Source: Collinsella sp. AF33-16
GTDB taxonomy: Bacteria > Actinomycetota > Coriobacteriia > Coriobacteriales > Coriobacteriaceae
DNA length: 64,000 nucleotides
Assembly: GCF_003475325.1 (NCBI RefSeq)
Contig: NZ_QRQC01000003.1
Location: 62,001-126,000 of the forward strand
Reading direction: 5' to 3'
Positions 18,821-26,215 of this stretch are shown here, in pieces. The number at the start of each line of letters is the position of its first letter. The stretch's first letter is position 1. Below the pieces are notes generated by a model. It was not told the origin of the DNA. It made no database searches and worked only from the letters and a program-made list of their open reading frames with translations. The position numbers and the translations under genes are program-made.

Positions 18821-19426
18821 CTACTTCCGCGCCGTGACGCAGAGCCACTTTTTCTTTTTGTGTATCTGCACCTCGTGAAAACCCGCCTGCTCCAGACATG
18901 CCTTTAATTCAATGTCCTTGTAGATGGTCATGCCGCCGATGATCTGCGTCCACCTCTCGTCCTTGTCCGTATCGCCATTGCTCTCGTTGCAGATAAGAAT
19001 TGTCCCGCCTGGCTTCAGCGTCCGCCAGACCTCACGGAAGCATCGGGGCAAATCAGGCCAAAAATAGACGGTCTCAAAGGCCGTGGCGGCATCGAAGTAG
19101 CTATCCTCAAACACCATATCCGCCACACTGCCTTGCAGAACGGCGCAACGCCCCTCCTGAATTGCAATTCGGTTGAGCTTTCTAGTCTTCTCCACGCTGA
19201 CGGGCGAATAGTCGACGCCCTTGACGACGCCATGCGGGCATTTTTTCAGCAGCCGTTTTATGTTCGCCCCGCCGCCGCAGCCGCAATCCAGCACCTTGGC
19301 ATTTGGCGCAAGTCGTAGAAATCGAAGTCCCCACCGCGCCACAGGGCTGTGGCCCAGATTCATCATGGCAACCATAAGTTTTCCGCCGAGGCCCACGGGC
19401 TTGCGGGTGTTTTCAAAGAACGACAT
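18821..19426 (-). CDS. Class I SAM-dependent methyltransferase
   Basis: A 201-residue methyltransferase starting MSFFENTRKPVGLGGK, with GGAGG before the ATG at 19426. Motif I is AKVLDCGCGGGANIKRLL, motif II includes KGVDYSPVSVE, and the post-motif region has FDAATAFETVYFWPDL and WRTLKPGGTILI. It overlaps the upstream methyltransferase by 14 bases, so translation is coupled. No substrate-specific domain is visible. It is part of the three-gene cluster between two guaA attachment copies. Confidence 0.85.
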   Translation of the reverse strand: MSFFENTRKPVGLGGKLMVAMMNLGHSPVARWGLRFLRLAPNAKVLDCGCGGGANIKRLLKKCPHGVVKGVDYSPVSVEKTRKLNRIAIQEGRCAVLQGSVADMVFEDSYFDAATAFETVYFWPDLPRCFREVWRTLKPGGTILICNESNGDTDKDERWTQIIGGMTIYKDIELKACLEQAGFHEVQIHKKKKWLCVTARK

Positions 19427-20042
19427 CTGGCCCCTCCGATTTCGTGCATTCCGCATAGGTCAATGGGAACGAGGCCTTCAGCACCGCGCTTTTCTGCACC
19501 GCCCAGCCGTTTTGACGCAGGAAACGCAGGTATTCCTCGCTTGTCCACCTGCTGTGGAGGGGGAATCCCGCCATACTCATGAAAAAGGCTTTTGCCTTGC
19601 CGGAAACCGAGTTCCCCGCGTGGGTGAAGGTTGGCGCGATGAGCACGCCGTCGTCCTTCAGTACCCGCCTGATTTCTTGCAGTGCCTTTTCCGGATGCGG
19701 CACTATGTGAAGCGCGTTGGACGCGATCACCACTTCGAAGGACTTCTGTGCATAGGGCAGGCGGAACATATCTTGTACGGAAAAGTGCAGCTTTGCGGAT
19801 TGATTGTCCCGCTTTGCTTCAAGGATCATCTGTGCAGAAGCGTCCGTAGCCTCGATGTGCACCGCCGCATCCACGATGCTCTTTGCGATAAGCCCCGTGC
19901 CGGTGGCAACCTCCAGTACGGTTTTTGCTTTCACCACCGGCCTGATCAGCTCATACATCTTCTCATACGCCGCCCGGTCCTTTCGCATGAAACGGTCGTA
20001 CCGACCGGCATTCTTGTCCCAGAAGCCCTTGCGTTCGTGCAT
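19413..20042 (-). CDS. Class I SAM-dependent methyltransferase (UbiE-like)
   Basis: A 209-residue methyltransferase, first gene of the cluster. It begins MHERKGFWDKNAGRYDRFM, a typical opening for UbiE-like enzymes, with motif I KTVLEVATGTGLIA, the acidic residue in IEATDASAQMI, then FEVVIASNALHIVPHPEKAL and RVLKDDGVLI. The C-terminal region (WTSEEYLRFLRQNGW) is the usual lid segment. The gene is preceded by two inverted repeats of the TTAG-N6-CTAA kind that resemble DtxR/IdeR boxes. A role in making or modifying a metal-binding metabolite is possible but unproven. Confidence 0.85.
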   Translation of the reverse strand: MHERKGFWDKNAGRYDRFMRKDRAAYEKMYELIRPVVKAKTVLEVATGTGLIAKSIVDAAVHIEATDASAQMILEAKRDNQSAKLHFSVQDMFRLPYAQKSFEVVIASNALHIVPHPEKALQEIRRVLKDDGVLIAPTFTHAGNSVSGKAKAFFMSMAGFPLHSRWTSEEYLRFLRQNGWAVQKSAVLKASFPLTYAECTKSEGPDVVL

Positions 20043-20060
20043 GGCTATCGCCCCCCAAAC

Positions 20061-20078
20061 AGTTAGAGCAATCTAACT
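20061..20078 (-). promoter_or_regulatory. DtxR-like box 1 upstream of methyltransferases
   Basis: AGTTAGA and TCTAACT form a perfect inverted repeat across GCAA, 19 bases upstream of the first methyltransferase start. The TTAG-N6-CTAA core fits DtxR/IdeR-type operators. Confidence 0.5.
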
Positions 20079-20102
20079 ATAACACACGAATCATGCAGTA
20101 AG

Positions 20103-20118
20103 ATAAGGCTAACCTTAT
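20103..20118 (-). promoter_or_regulatory. DtxR-like box 2 upstream of methyltransferases
   Basis: ATAAGGCTAACCTTAT is a palindrome containing AGGCTAACCT, which matches the centre of the classical DtxR/IdeR box. It lies 25 bases upstream of box 1. Confidence 0.55.
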
Positions 20119-20265
20119 TTCTTGGCCAAGACGCATCTCTTCGGTTTTGCTTATAACGGTGTGAGTCAGATACTAAGCTGGAGCTGAAGAAGGAGCTTGG
20201 CGGACAGGTAGGTCGATACCGGTTCCCGGAACGGTGATCCAGCCAATTACACCAGGGCCCTAGTC

Positions 20266-20282
20266 ATTGAGTGGGAATAGAA
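20266..20282. repeat. guaA 3'-end attachment core, copy 2
   Basis: ATTGAGTGGGAATAGAA is identical to the end of guaA at 17706-17722. It is not part of any gene here. Together with copy 1 it brackets the three methyltransferase genes as a 2.56-kb unit. Confidence 0.75.
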
Positions 20283-20289
20283 AATTCCT

Positions 20290-20342
20290 TAGTTATGGGG
20301 GTATAAAATTGATTTCCTTTAGGATACCCCCCCCCATAACTA
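20290..20342. repeat. Inverted repeat with nine-base C run
   Basis: TAGTTATGGGGGTAT at 20290-20304 faces its inverse ATACCCCCCCCCATAACTA at 20324-20342, which carries a longer cytosine run. It directly follows attachment copy 2 and could be an element end or a terminator. Confidence 0.5.
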
Positions 20343-20360
20343 TATGAATTGACCTGCTGA

Positions 20361-20606
20361 CTCCAATGAAGATTGGAGGGTAACAGCCAGGGGTGACGGC
20401 CCAGCGAGTGTTATTTTGCGAGCTATGCGCGTTGAAAGCGACCTTTCGTGGCATAAACTACTTGCCGGAAGCCGCGGCTTTCAGAGTACGGCTTACGTGT
20501 ACGTTTAACCTCCGTGGGCGACGGGGTGCCGCAAGGCGTAGAATATCGCCCACCTGTAGGGGCCTGCAGCGATGCGGGCCCCGCTTCGTATGAGGGGGCG
20601 CAACCG
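20361..20606 (+). ncRNA. Structured leader, candidate type III antitoxin RNA
   Basis: The 245 bases before the ToxN-like gene encode no supported protein but fold readily. CTCCAAT/ATTGGAG forms a hairpin at 20361-20378; GTGGGCGA and TCGCCCAC (20514-20552) enclose GCC-GCAA-GGC with a GNRA loop; GGGGCC and GGCCCC (20559-20582) enclose GCA-GCGA-TGC, a second GNRA loop. Type III toxins are preceded by an antitoxin RNA, usually tandem repeats of 35-45 bases. I do not see clear tandem repeats, so this is a candidate only. Confidence 0.35.
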
Positions 20607-21056
20607 ATGAAGATCGTATCCATCTCCCAGGACTTCTTCGACCTCGTCGAGGGCGACCGCGAGCTCATGCTTAAGCACAATCTCCCCTGCATCGTGGTGG
20701 TGAGGCTGCGTTTCCGCGGGAAGCGCAGGGACTTCGCCGTGCCGCTGCATTCCAACATCGCCCCCAACGTGCCCAAAGACCAGTACTTTGCGTTGCCACC
20801 CCGCCCCACGACGAGCCCCGGCTGTCGCCACGGCATCCACTACATCAAGATGTTCCCCATAACCAAGTCCTACCAGCGCCGCTTCAGGACCGAGGGCTCG
20901 GCCTACTACGAGACGCTCCAGCGCATCATCGACGGCAACACCAAGCGCATTGTCTCCGAGTGCCAGGCGTACCTCGACCGCTGCGAGCGCGAGGGAAGGC
21001 CCCGCTTCGCCGTCGACATCGACCGTATCGTGGGGCTGCTGGAGGGCGAGAAGTAG
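20607..21056 (+). CDS. ToxN/AbiQ/TenpN-like endoribonuclease toxin (candidate)
   Basis: A 149-residue protein beginning MKIVSISQDFFDLVEGDREL. The segment NLPCIVVVRLRFRGKRRDFA followed by VPLHSNI matches the core pattern of TenpN/AbiQ toxins, in which a strand ending in F-A/I-(I/V)-P-L/F-x-S-N packs the catalytic lysine or serine region. The second half, HYIKMFPITKSYQRRF, fits the conserved later strand, and the C-terminus is helical. Members cleave their own antitoxin RNA and cellular mRNA, often in phage defence. GAGGGGG precedes the ATG. The structured leader upstream is consistent with a type III system. The alignment is from memory of the family, so confidence is moderate. Confidence 0.6.
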   Translation: MKIVSISQDFFDLVEGDRELMLKHNLPCIVVVRLRFRGKRRDFAVPLHSNIAPNVPKDQYFALPPRPTTSPGCRHGIHYIKMFPITKSYQRRFRTEGSAYYETLQRIIDGNTKRIVSECQAYLDRCEREGRPRFAVDIDRIVGLLEGEK

Positions 21057-21264
21057 GGCACCTCGGCTCAGTCTCGAGCCATGTGGAGTCGCTCCGCATT
21101 TTTGAACGCCGCGTGTGCGTCCCAAATACTTGAGAAACAAGCTGTGAAGTGCGGCGGTGCGCCCGTGCCCGTGCATAGCCGTCACCATCAGCGTCTACGC
21201 GGCGTCGGCTTCAAGTGGAACTGGCCCCACTGCTGTATATGGTCTGCCTTGCTGCACATGGCGA

Positions 21265-21684
21265 TCAATGCCCACGATGCTTCTGCTTGCGCTTCAGCTT
21301 TCGCTGCTCGAAGCGCGCCTCCGCCTCATCCGCGCGACGCTGGCTTCTTGCTTGAGCCGACTCCCGCTTCATCGCTTCCCGCTGTGCTGCGAGCGCCTGT
21401 TGTGCCTTGGTGCTCACCGCGGGCCGCTTAAGGGCTTTCGCTGCCTCGCGAGCGCGTCGCTTGGGATTCTTCGCGGGCTTGCTTATTTCCGTGGCCTCGT
21501 CACCGAAGAACGAGAGCTTCGCCCATTTGCTTGTAACGAATCGCAGGATTTCCTCATCGGACGGTTCCGCGCCGAAGACGATGCGGGCGGCGCCGTATCT
21601 GCCGTCCTCGACATGCTCCGCCAGCCCGACCCAGAATTGGCCGTCGTGATATACGGTCAGGGTGGATGACACGCTGATCTGCAT
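21265..21684 (-). CDS. YjdF family protein (DUF2992), copy 1
   Basis: A 139-residue protein. The N-terminal half, STLTVYHDGQFWVGLAEHVE and ARIVFGAEPSDEEILRFV, is diagnostic of the YjdF/DUF2992 family. The C-terminal half is a lysine/arginine-rich helix (RREAKKALKR-like, ending KLKRKQKHRGH). AGGAGG lies directly before the ATG at 21684. In Firmicutes such genes are often controlled by the yjdF RNA element, which binds aromatic heterocycles, and this copy has a conserved leader. A second copy at 27237 is frameshifted. The biochemical role of YjdF is not known. Confidence 0.85.
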   Translation of the reverse strand: MQISVSSTLTVYHDGQFWVGLAEHVEDGRYGAARIVFGAEPSDEEILRFVTSKWAKLSFFGDEATEISKPAKNPKRRAREAAKALKRPAVSTKAQQALAAQREAMKRESAQARSQRRADEAEARFEQRKLKRKQKHRGH

Positions 21685-21800
21685 GGTTGGTTCCTCCTTT
21701 ATGTAGATGACCATGCAGAGAAGGGACAACCAAGGAGGCAGGTTACTGATGCGGACTCCCGCACGCCCACGACTACCCGACGGGGACTGTGTTTTCATCT
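21685..21800 (-). ncRNA. Conserved leader of YjdF gene, candidate riboswitch (copy 1)
   Basis: Read on the minus strand, a TACAAT minus-10-like element near 21811-21816 is followed by about 110 bases ending in the AGGAGG of the gene. This leader is nearly identical at 27655-27785 although the flanks differ. It contains GCGG-GAGT-CCGC and CCC-GTC-GGG hairpins. Position and gene family suggest the yjdF RNA, but I cannot verify the fold. Confidence 0.45.
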
Positions 21801-22266
21801 CTGGTGCCCGCATTGTAGCACGCGTGAATGCGCCCGGCATCGCTGCTGACATGGCACGACTGGGAATTGCTCCTCGATGCATCCCCGTGCATATTGCCTC
21901 CCCGGTTTCGAAACTTTAAAAAAAATTCGAGTTTCGAAACCGAGGAGGACCGAATGATGGCTTGGGTAGACCGCAATACGTAGGAAGTTTCGCCATCGTC
22001 TATGCTGAACACGAGGTCGTCTTCCTCCAATCCGATCAAGCTGACCGAGCAAGCGGCACCTGGATCGACATTCCCCTGCACATGAACCCGCTTATGCGCG
22101 CGAACGGGGGGGCTACAAGGGCGTGATCGCGCAGGAAGCGCTTGGGGTAGCGAACGGGGCCGAGCATCGCCCTGCGCCGGCCTTGGTATCAGGTCCTCGC
22201 GCTGGGCGGTAATCCGAGGATCGGGAGTAAGGATTTGCCCAGCATCGATAATGCTCAGCTATACCC
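21801..22266. other. Gene-poor stretch with palindromic repeat
   Basis: No gene is supported over about 460 bases. On the plus strand a good ribosome-binding site (GAGGAGG at 21942) leads only to nine codons before a stop at 21983; a TTG-initiated frame from 21961 gives about 55 residues (containing AIVYAEHEVVFLQSDQ) that I do not recognise. The stretch looks like a truncated gene behind an intact operator. Confidence 0.4.
21903..21942. promoter_or_regulatory. Paired GTTTCGAAAC palindromes, operator-like
   Basis: CGGTTTCGAAAC at 21903-21914 and GTTTCGAAACCG at 21931-21942 are exact inverse copies, each holding the palindrome GTTTCGAAAC, separated by an A-rich spacer. A ribosome-binding site follows immediately, so this resembles a repressor-controlled promoter whose gene is gone. 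Confidence 0.55.
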
Positions 22267-22746
22267 TTATTCCGTCTCCCTGCTCTTGCGGTATTCCGCG
22301 AGCCTGTCGTTCAATTCGCGGGTCTCGCGGCTCAGCTTGGCGTTGAAAGCAAGAGTGAGGACCGCCAGGATGGCGAGATAGACAACCGTGAAGGTAACCC
22401 ACGCCCCGGGGTTGTTCACGGGAACCCAAGCAAAGACAAACGCCAATGCACAGAGGGCTGCGTAGAGGCAAACGTCGAACAGCACCAGGCGCGCGGGATA
22501 CGCCATCTGTCTGATCACCGCGGGCGTGAAGAACACGAACTGCAGCGCGGGGACGGTGACGCACGCGGCGAGAATCGACCAGCAATAGTTAATGCCCTGC
22601 TTGGCGGTGTCATCAGCGAAACAAGTCCCTAATGCCAAGAAGGCTATCATGGCAACAGTGAAGCCGATACAGGTGCTTTTCACGAGTTGTCCGAGGTTTT
22701 CCGCGGGCGTCTTTTTATCGGTGTCGATAATGTCCCTGTTAATCAT
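22267..22746 (-). CDS. DUF3021 membrane protein
   Basis: A 159-residue protein with four hydrophobic helices (about residues 27-45, 55-75, 85-108 and 115-135) and a charged C-terminal tail (LSRETRELNDRLAEYRKSRE). Size, topology and pairing with a LytTR regulator match DUF3021 proteins, which are typically encoded directly after such regulators and are thought to modulate them. Its start overlaps the LytTR gene by eight bases. Confidence 0.8.
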   Translation of the reverse strand: MINRDIIDTDKKTPAENLGQLVKSTCIGFTVAMIAFLALGTCFADDTAKQGINYCWSILAACVTVPALQFVFFTPAVIRQMAYPARLVLFDVCLYAALCALAFVFAWVPVNNPGAWVTFTVVYLAILAVLTLAFNAKLSRETRELNDRLAEYRKSRETE

Positions 22747-23212
22747 TTCGGTCTCCCTTCCTTCGTTTCGACTGCTTCAGACCGAGCTTCGATTTGACGT
22801 CGGGCGCATACTGGCGCGAGATAACGACCTGCTCACCGTTTTCCAAGGTGGCGATGATCCTGCCGTTGACGTCGGGCTTGAGGGCGGTGATCGCGCGGAA
22901 GTTGACGATGCAACCTTTCGCGATGCGCAGGAAGTCGCAGTCCGCCAGGCGCCCCTCCATCTCGTAAAGGCGCAGGCCCGTTTCGAGAACCGTGTCGGCC
23001 GTATAAATGAACGTGTGCTTGTCGACCGACTCGATGAACAGGACGTCTTCTGCGCTCAGCACGCGCGTGCAGCCGTCGGCCGTGCCCGTCACCTTCCTGT
23101 CAAGCATGCGCAGCCGAGCCGCTATATCAAGCACGCGGCGATCGACCCTTACGCAGACGATCGTGACTTCTATATCTTGAGCTGCTTCTCGCTCTTCGAT
23201 TGTGATCTTCAT
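22739..23212 (-). CDS. LytTR-type DNA-binding regulator
   Basis: A 157-residue regulator with no receiver domain. Residues 50-150 form the LytTR beta domain: LSAEDVLFIESVDKHTFIYT, LRLYEMEGRLADCDFLRIAKGCIVN and VVISRQYAPDVKSKLG. The N-terminal 45 residues are a short regulatory segment. Stand-alone LytTR proteins of this type act with a DUF3021 membrane partner, which follows here with an eight-base overlap. Targets may include its own operon. CGAAGGGAGG lies before the start. Confidence 0.85.
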   Translation of the reverse strand: MKITIEEREAAQDIEVTIVCVRVDRRVLDIAARLRMLDRKVTGTADGCTRVLSAEDVLFIESVDKHTFIYTADTVLETGLRLYEMEGRLADCDFLRIAKGCIVNFRAITALKPDVNGRIIATLENGEQVVISRQYAPDVKSKLGLKQSKRRKGDRND

Positions 23213-23951
23213 GCGTCCTCCCTTCGGGTTGCTCTCATGCTAGCTGACGAAGATAGCTGAACCTTCGGCGTTTAACCAAGCTGCGCAGTCGAGGAACCAA
23301 GATGCAGACTAGGCGAGCTGAACAGCAAGAGAGACCGTAGTCACGCATCCTCGGATCGAGCCCGAAAAAGCAATCCTTGCCGCTCATGAACACCGGCACG
23401 TGAAACGCCATGCTCAAGAGCACTTAGCTCGAAGAACCCCCTCGCATGCAACTATCGAATCCGGGAAGCTGTCCGATTGGTCGTGCACGACGACGGGCGT
23501 ACAATGGGTGGATACCAACAAGAACCTGCCCTCCATGCCAACTCCGCCACCTGACGTGATGGGCGATCCGATTGCTCTTCTGGATTGCCTTGAGAAGAAC
23601 GCTGACGGAATCACCGAGCAGGATTCCAAGGGGACTGCATTTCTTCATGTTGTTCCTATCGGCAAACCCTGCCCCCAGTTGGAAGCCATCTTGGGCATAT
23701 CGGCCTTGGAGACGGTGTTGTGACTCATATTAGCAAGTCTTCGCTCGACGGAGTCGGCGTTAACGCTAGCGCCGAGTTCGGGAGCACATTGAGGTCATTC
23801 GCATTTCCCCATGCATTTGAAAGTGGAACCGTTGAACTCTTGGGTGAATAAGCCGCCTGCGACGATTCTTTCGGTCATCGCTCTTGCACATCCCTTCTGA
23901 TCTGTGGAAACGTAAGACGGTAAAGCCGCTAGCTACGATTCACGTCGCTAA

Positions 23952-23983
23952 GAGGGAGGCCGAATGCGGTCTCCCTCGTTTTT
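23952..23983 (+). terminator. Rho-independent terminator in decayed region
   Basis: GAGGGAGGCCG pairs with CGGTCTCCCTC (one G-U pair) across AATG, followed by GTTTTT. No intact gene precedes it. Confidence 0.75.
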
Positions 23984-24555
23984 CTCGTACCTTATCGTGT
24001 ATGCCGTGATGTTTGAGCAAATTGGATACACGCAAGCCAACGGCACTATCTACCTGCATGAACGAGACGAATATGCTGTCCTGCTCCATCGGGAGAACAG
24101 TGGCGTCGTATTGATGGGGTCGAGCGCCAGGCCGACGGGGCCCCTTGCTTCGGGAACAAAACGTCAAAAGAATGCGCTCATAGTGGACTCATGCGGTTTC
24201 GGGTGCACTCACGTGCGGCTTCACGAGGACGTTTCGCGAGATAGAGCTGCTGGCGATGATTACTTTCGGTTGGAGCTCTTCCCGTGGCCTGCGGGCAATA
24301 TTCCAGAGCTCGCGAACCGTTGACGGGGTTGAAAACCACCTGGCGCCGTCCTGCCCGGATCTCTCTCGGCGTCTTCGGCCTTTCGAATCCCATGGTTGGG
24401 CCGAAAGGTGGACCGTACCCCGGATCTCGGGGTACAGCGCCGCGTTCAGGTCGCGTTGGCGCCTGTGGGTTTCGCTCGGGACGGGCAGTCATCCGCGACC
24501 GCGTGCGGGGACCGAAGAATCTTCACGATGGTAGTTGACGCCTAATACCTTGCAT

Positions 24556-24582
24556 CGTATAGTGTGTATAGCACAGTATATG
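24556..24582 (+). promoter_or_regulatory. PadR promoter/operator region
   Basis: The AT-rich stretch GTATAGTGTGTATAGCAC with adjoining AGTATATGAC contains the GTG-N7-CAC symmetry common in PadR operators, and TATA elements usable as minus-10. A TTGACG lies at 24536, in minus-35 position. The PadR gene starts 18 bases downstream, fitting autoregulation. Confidence 0.45.
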
Positions 24583-24600
24583 ACGAGAGGAGGTGTGCGG

Positions 24601-24921
24601 ATGGAGGCCCAGATGAAGCGTGGCTTCCTGGAGGCCTGCGTGCTCGCGGCCATTTCCGGCGAGGAGTCCTATGGCTACCAGATCGTGAAGGACGTGCCGG
24701 CGAGCATGGGGCTCACGGAGTCGACGCTCTACCCGCTGCTCAAGCGCCTGGAGAAAGCCGGGTGCATCACGGCGCGCTCCGCCGAGCACAACGGGCGGCT
24801 GCGCCGTTACTACCGCATCACGGACGATGGGCGTGCGCGCATCGAGGAGTTCCTGGCCGAGTGGCCGTCCGTACGGGAGATCTACACATACGTTGAGGGG
24901 GCGCACCATGACGCGCGATGA
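24601..24921 (+). CDS. PadR family transcriptional regulator
   Basis: A 106-residue PadR protein. The winged helix is MKRGFLEACVLAAISGEESYGYQI, then ASMGLTESTLYPLLKRLEKAG and NGRLRRYYRITDDGRARIEEF, all standard for the short PadR class. GAGAGGAGG precedes ATG 24601. It overlaps the next gene by 14 bases. PadR/DUF1700 operons are common in Gram-positives, where the regulator is released by cell-envelope or phenolic stress. It probably represses its own promoter just upstream. Confidence 0.92.
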   Translation: MEAQMKRGFLEACVLAAISGEESYGYQIVKDVPASMGLTESTLYPLLKRLEKAGCITARSAEHNGRLRRYYRITDDGRARIEEFLAEWPSVREIYTYVEGAHHDAR

Positions 24922-25531
24922 GTTCCTGGGCCGGCTGGGCGAGCTGCTCGCCTGCCTGCCGGCCGAACAGGTGGAGGAGACCAAGGCGTTCTACGCGGAG
25001 GCCATCGCCGACCGCATGGAGGACGGCATGAGCGAGGAGGAGGCCGTGGCCGCCATGGGCACCCCCGGCGAGGTTGCCGAGGCCACGCTCGACGACCTGC
25101 CCGCCGTGCCGCGCGCGATTGCGAAGACGCGCCGGCGCAGCACTGCGTTGCTGTGGGTGCTGACCATCGTGGGGTCGCCGGTGTGGGTGCCGCTCCTGCT
25201 GGCCTTCGCGGCGGTGGCCGTCACGGTCTACGTGTGTATCTGGGTGCTGGCGCTCTGCGTGTGGGTCATCGCCGCGACCCTCGGGGCCGTGGGCGCGGCG
25301 TCGCTCGCGCTCGTGGCGGCGGGTGTGGCCGTCGGCCACGTGCCCTACGTGATCGTGATGCTGGGCTGCGGGCTCGCTTTCATCGGCGTGGCCCTCCTCG
25401 TGGGCGCGGGCGCCTGGGAGGCATCCAAGCGGATCGCGCGCCTCTCGGCGCTCTGGGCGGGGAAGGCCGCCTCGCCTTTCTGGAAGGGTAAGGGCGAGAA
25501 GGGCGGCGCTGCCGCGCATCTCGCAGCGTAG
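24908..25531 (+). CDS. DUF1700 membrane protein
   Basis: A 207-residue protein. Residues 1-65 form the soluble DUF1700 helical domain (MTRDEFLGRLGELLACLPAE, MSEEEAVAAMGTPGEVAEA). Hydrophobic segments follow between about 80 and 180. A basic tail ends the protein. The ATG at 24908 lies inside the end of the PadR gene, so translation is coupled. DUF1700 proteins accompany PadR regulators and a DUF4097-like partner; their role is not known in detail. Confidence 0.85.
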   Translation: MTRDEFLGRLGELLACLPAEQVEETKAFYAEAIADRMEDGMSEEEAVAAMGTPGEVAEATLDDLPAVPRAIAKTRRRSTALLWVLTIVGSPVWVPLLLAFAAVAVTVYVCIWVLALCVWVIAATLGAVGAASLALVAAGVAVGHVPYVIVMLGCGLAFIGVALLVGAGAWEASKRIARLSALWAGKAASPFWKGKGEKGGAAAHLAA

Positions 25532-25546
25532 AAAGGAGTGAGTACC

Positions 25547-25801
25547 ATGACCAGCGCGAAGAAGATCTACCTCGCTGTGGCGGGCGGGCTCGTTGCCGCG
25601 GGTGTTGTCCTCGCGGGCATTGGCTTTATCGCCTCGGGCTTCGACCCGGCCGTGTTCACAACCCAAATCGATACGCGCGACAGCACCATCGTGCTCGGCG
25701 GCGTCGAGGTGGACGAACACGAGAGTGTCCCGTTCATCAGCCAGCTCGCCAATCTGGGCGAGATCGACACCTCCAACGTTGCGGACCCCGCCGCGCCCTA
25801 G
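25547..25801 (+). CDS. Small exported or membrane-anchored protein of PadR operon
   Basis: An 84-residue protein with one N-terminal membrane helix (LAVAGGLVAAGVVLAGIGFIASGFD) and a short acidic exterior ending EIDTSNVADPAAP. It follows DUF1700 by 15 bases with AAGGAG eight bases before the ATG. In similar operons this position is taken by a DUF4097 protein that begins with the same kind of helix but is much longer, so this may be a truncated version of it. No further domain is visible. Confidence 0.6.
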   Translation: MTSAKKIYLAVAGGLVAAGVVLAGIGFIASGFDPAVFTTQIDTRDSTIVLGGVEVDEHESVPFISQLANLGEIDTSNVADPAAP

Positions 25802-25962
25802 GGGCGCGGAGCCCGGGCGCTCCGTCCGCCAAGCTGCGTAAGCCGGCGAAACCCGAACCTCGGCTCCAGCGCAACTGGTCTCAAGCCTGCGCCGATTCGC
25901 TCTCAGCGCCGCGCGGGGGCCCGCTACGCATGCCCAAAAAAGTACGAGGAGAAAGGAACGCG

Positions 25963-26154
25963 ATGACGACAGTCACGCCCCTCCGCCTTCACGGGGTCAC
26001 GCAGGACGGGGAGCGACTGGGCCGGGCGGTGGGACTGTGCTTGGATTGGCTACACTGATATGGACAGTTCCGTGAGGGGCGCGAGAGACGGGACTCCGGG
26101 GAGATCTCCGAGGAGGAGTACCTCGACTGGAAGCGTGGGTTCAGTGGAGCATGA
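25963..26154 (+). pseudogene. Small ORF interrupted by a nonsense codon
   Basis: A strong ribosome-binding site (GAGGAGAAAGGAA) precedes an ATG at 25963. The frame runs 31 codons to TGA at 26056 (ending GLCLDWLH), and the same frame continues after the stop for 32 more codons (YGQFREGRERRD, then EISEEEYLDWKRGFSGA) to TGA at 26152. The two halves read as one charged helical protein of 63 residues. The E-E-Y-x-x-W-K-R ending is typical of small mobile-element proteins. One point mutation explains the break. Confidence 0.6.
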
Positions 26155-26215
26155 ACCTAATCTCTGTCTCTCTTGCTTTTTCTGATTTGTTGAGAAGCCG
26201 GCATTTGGGGGCATT

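Larger units (their letters stand above)
23213..24600. other. 1.4-kb stretch without a supported gene
   Basis: Many short frames overlap here on both strands, but none has both a ribosome-binding site and a recognisable domain. The base composition is mixed and includes remnants, probably from decayed island genes. A clear terminator lies at 23952-23983, which implies that a plus-strand gene once ended just before it. The right end carries the PadR promoter region. Confidence 0.45.

Noticed and set aside
23400..23723. A 107-codon plus-strand frame
   Set aside because: No ribosome-binding site and no recognisable domain; several equally long frames overlap it on the other strand.
23964..24323. 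A 119-codon plus-strand frame starting inside a terminator
   Set aside because: The start lies within the hairpin at 23952-23983, which makes translation from there unlikely.
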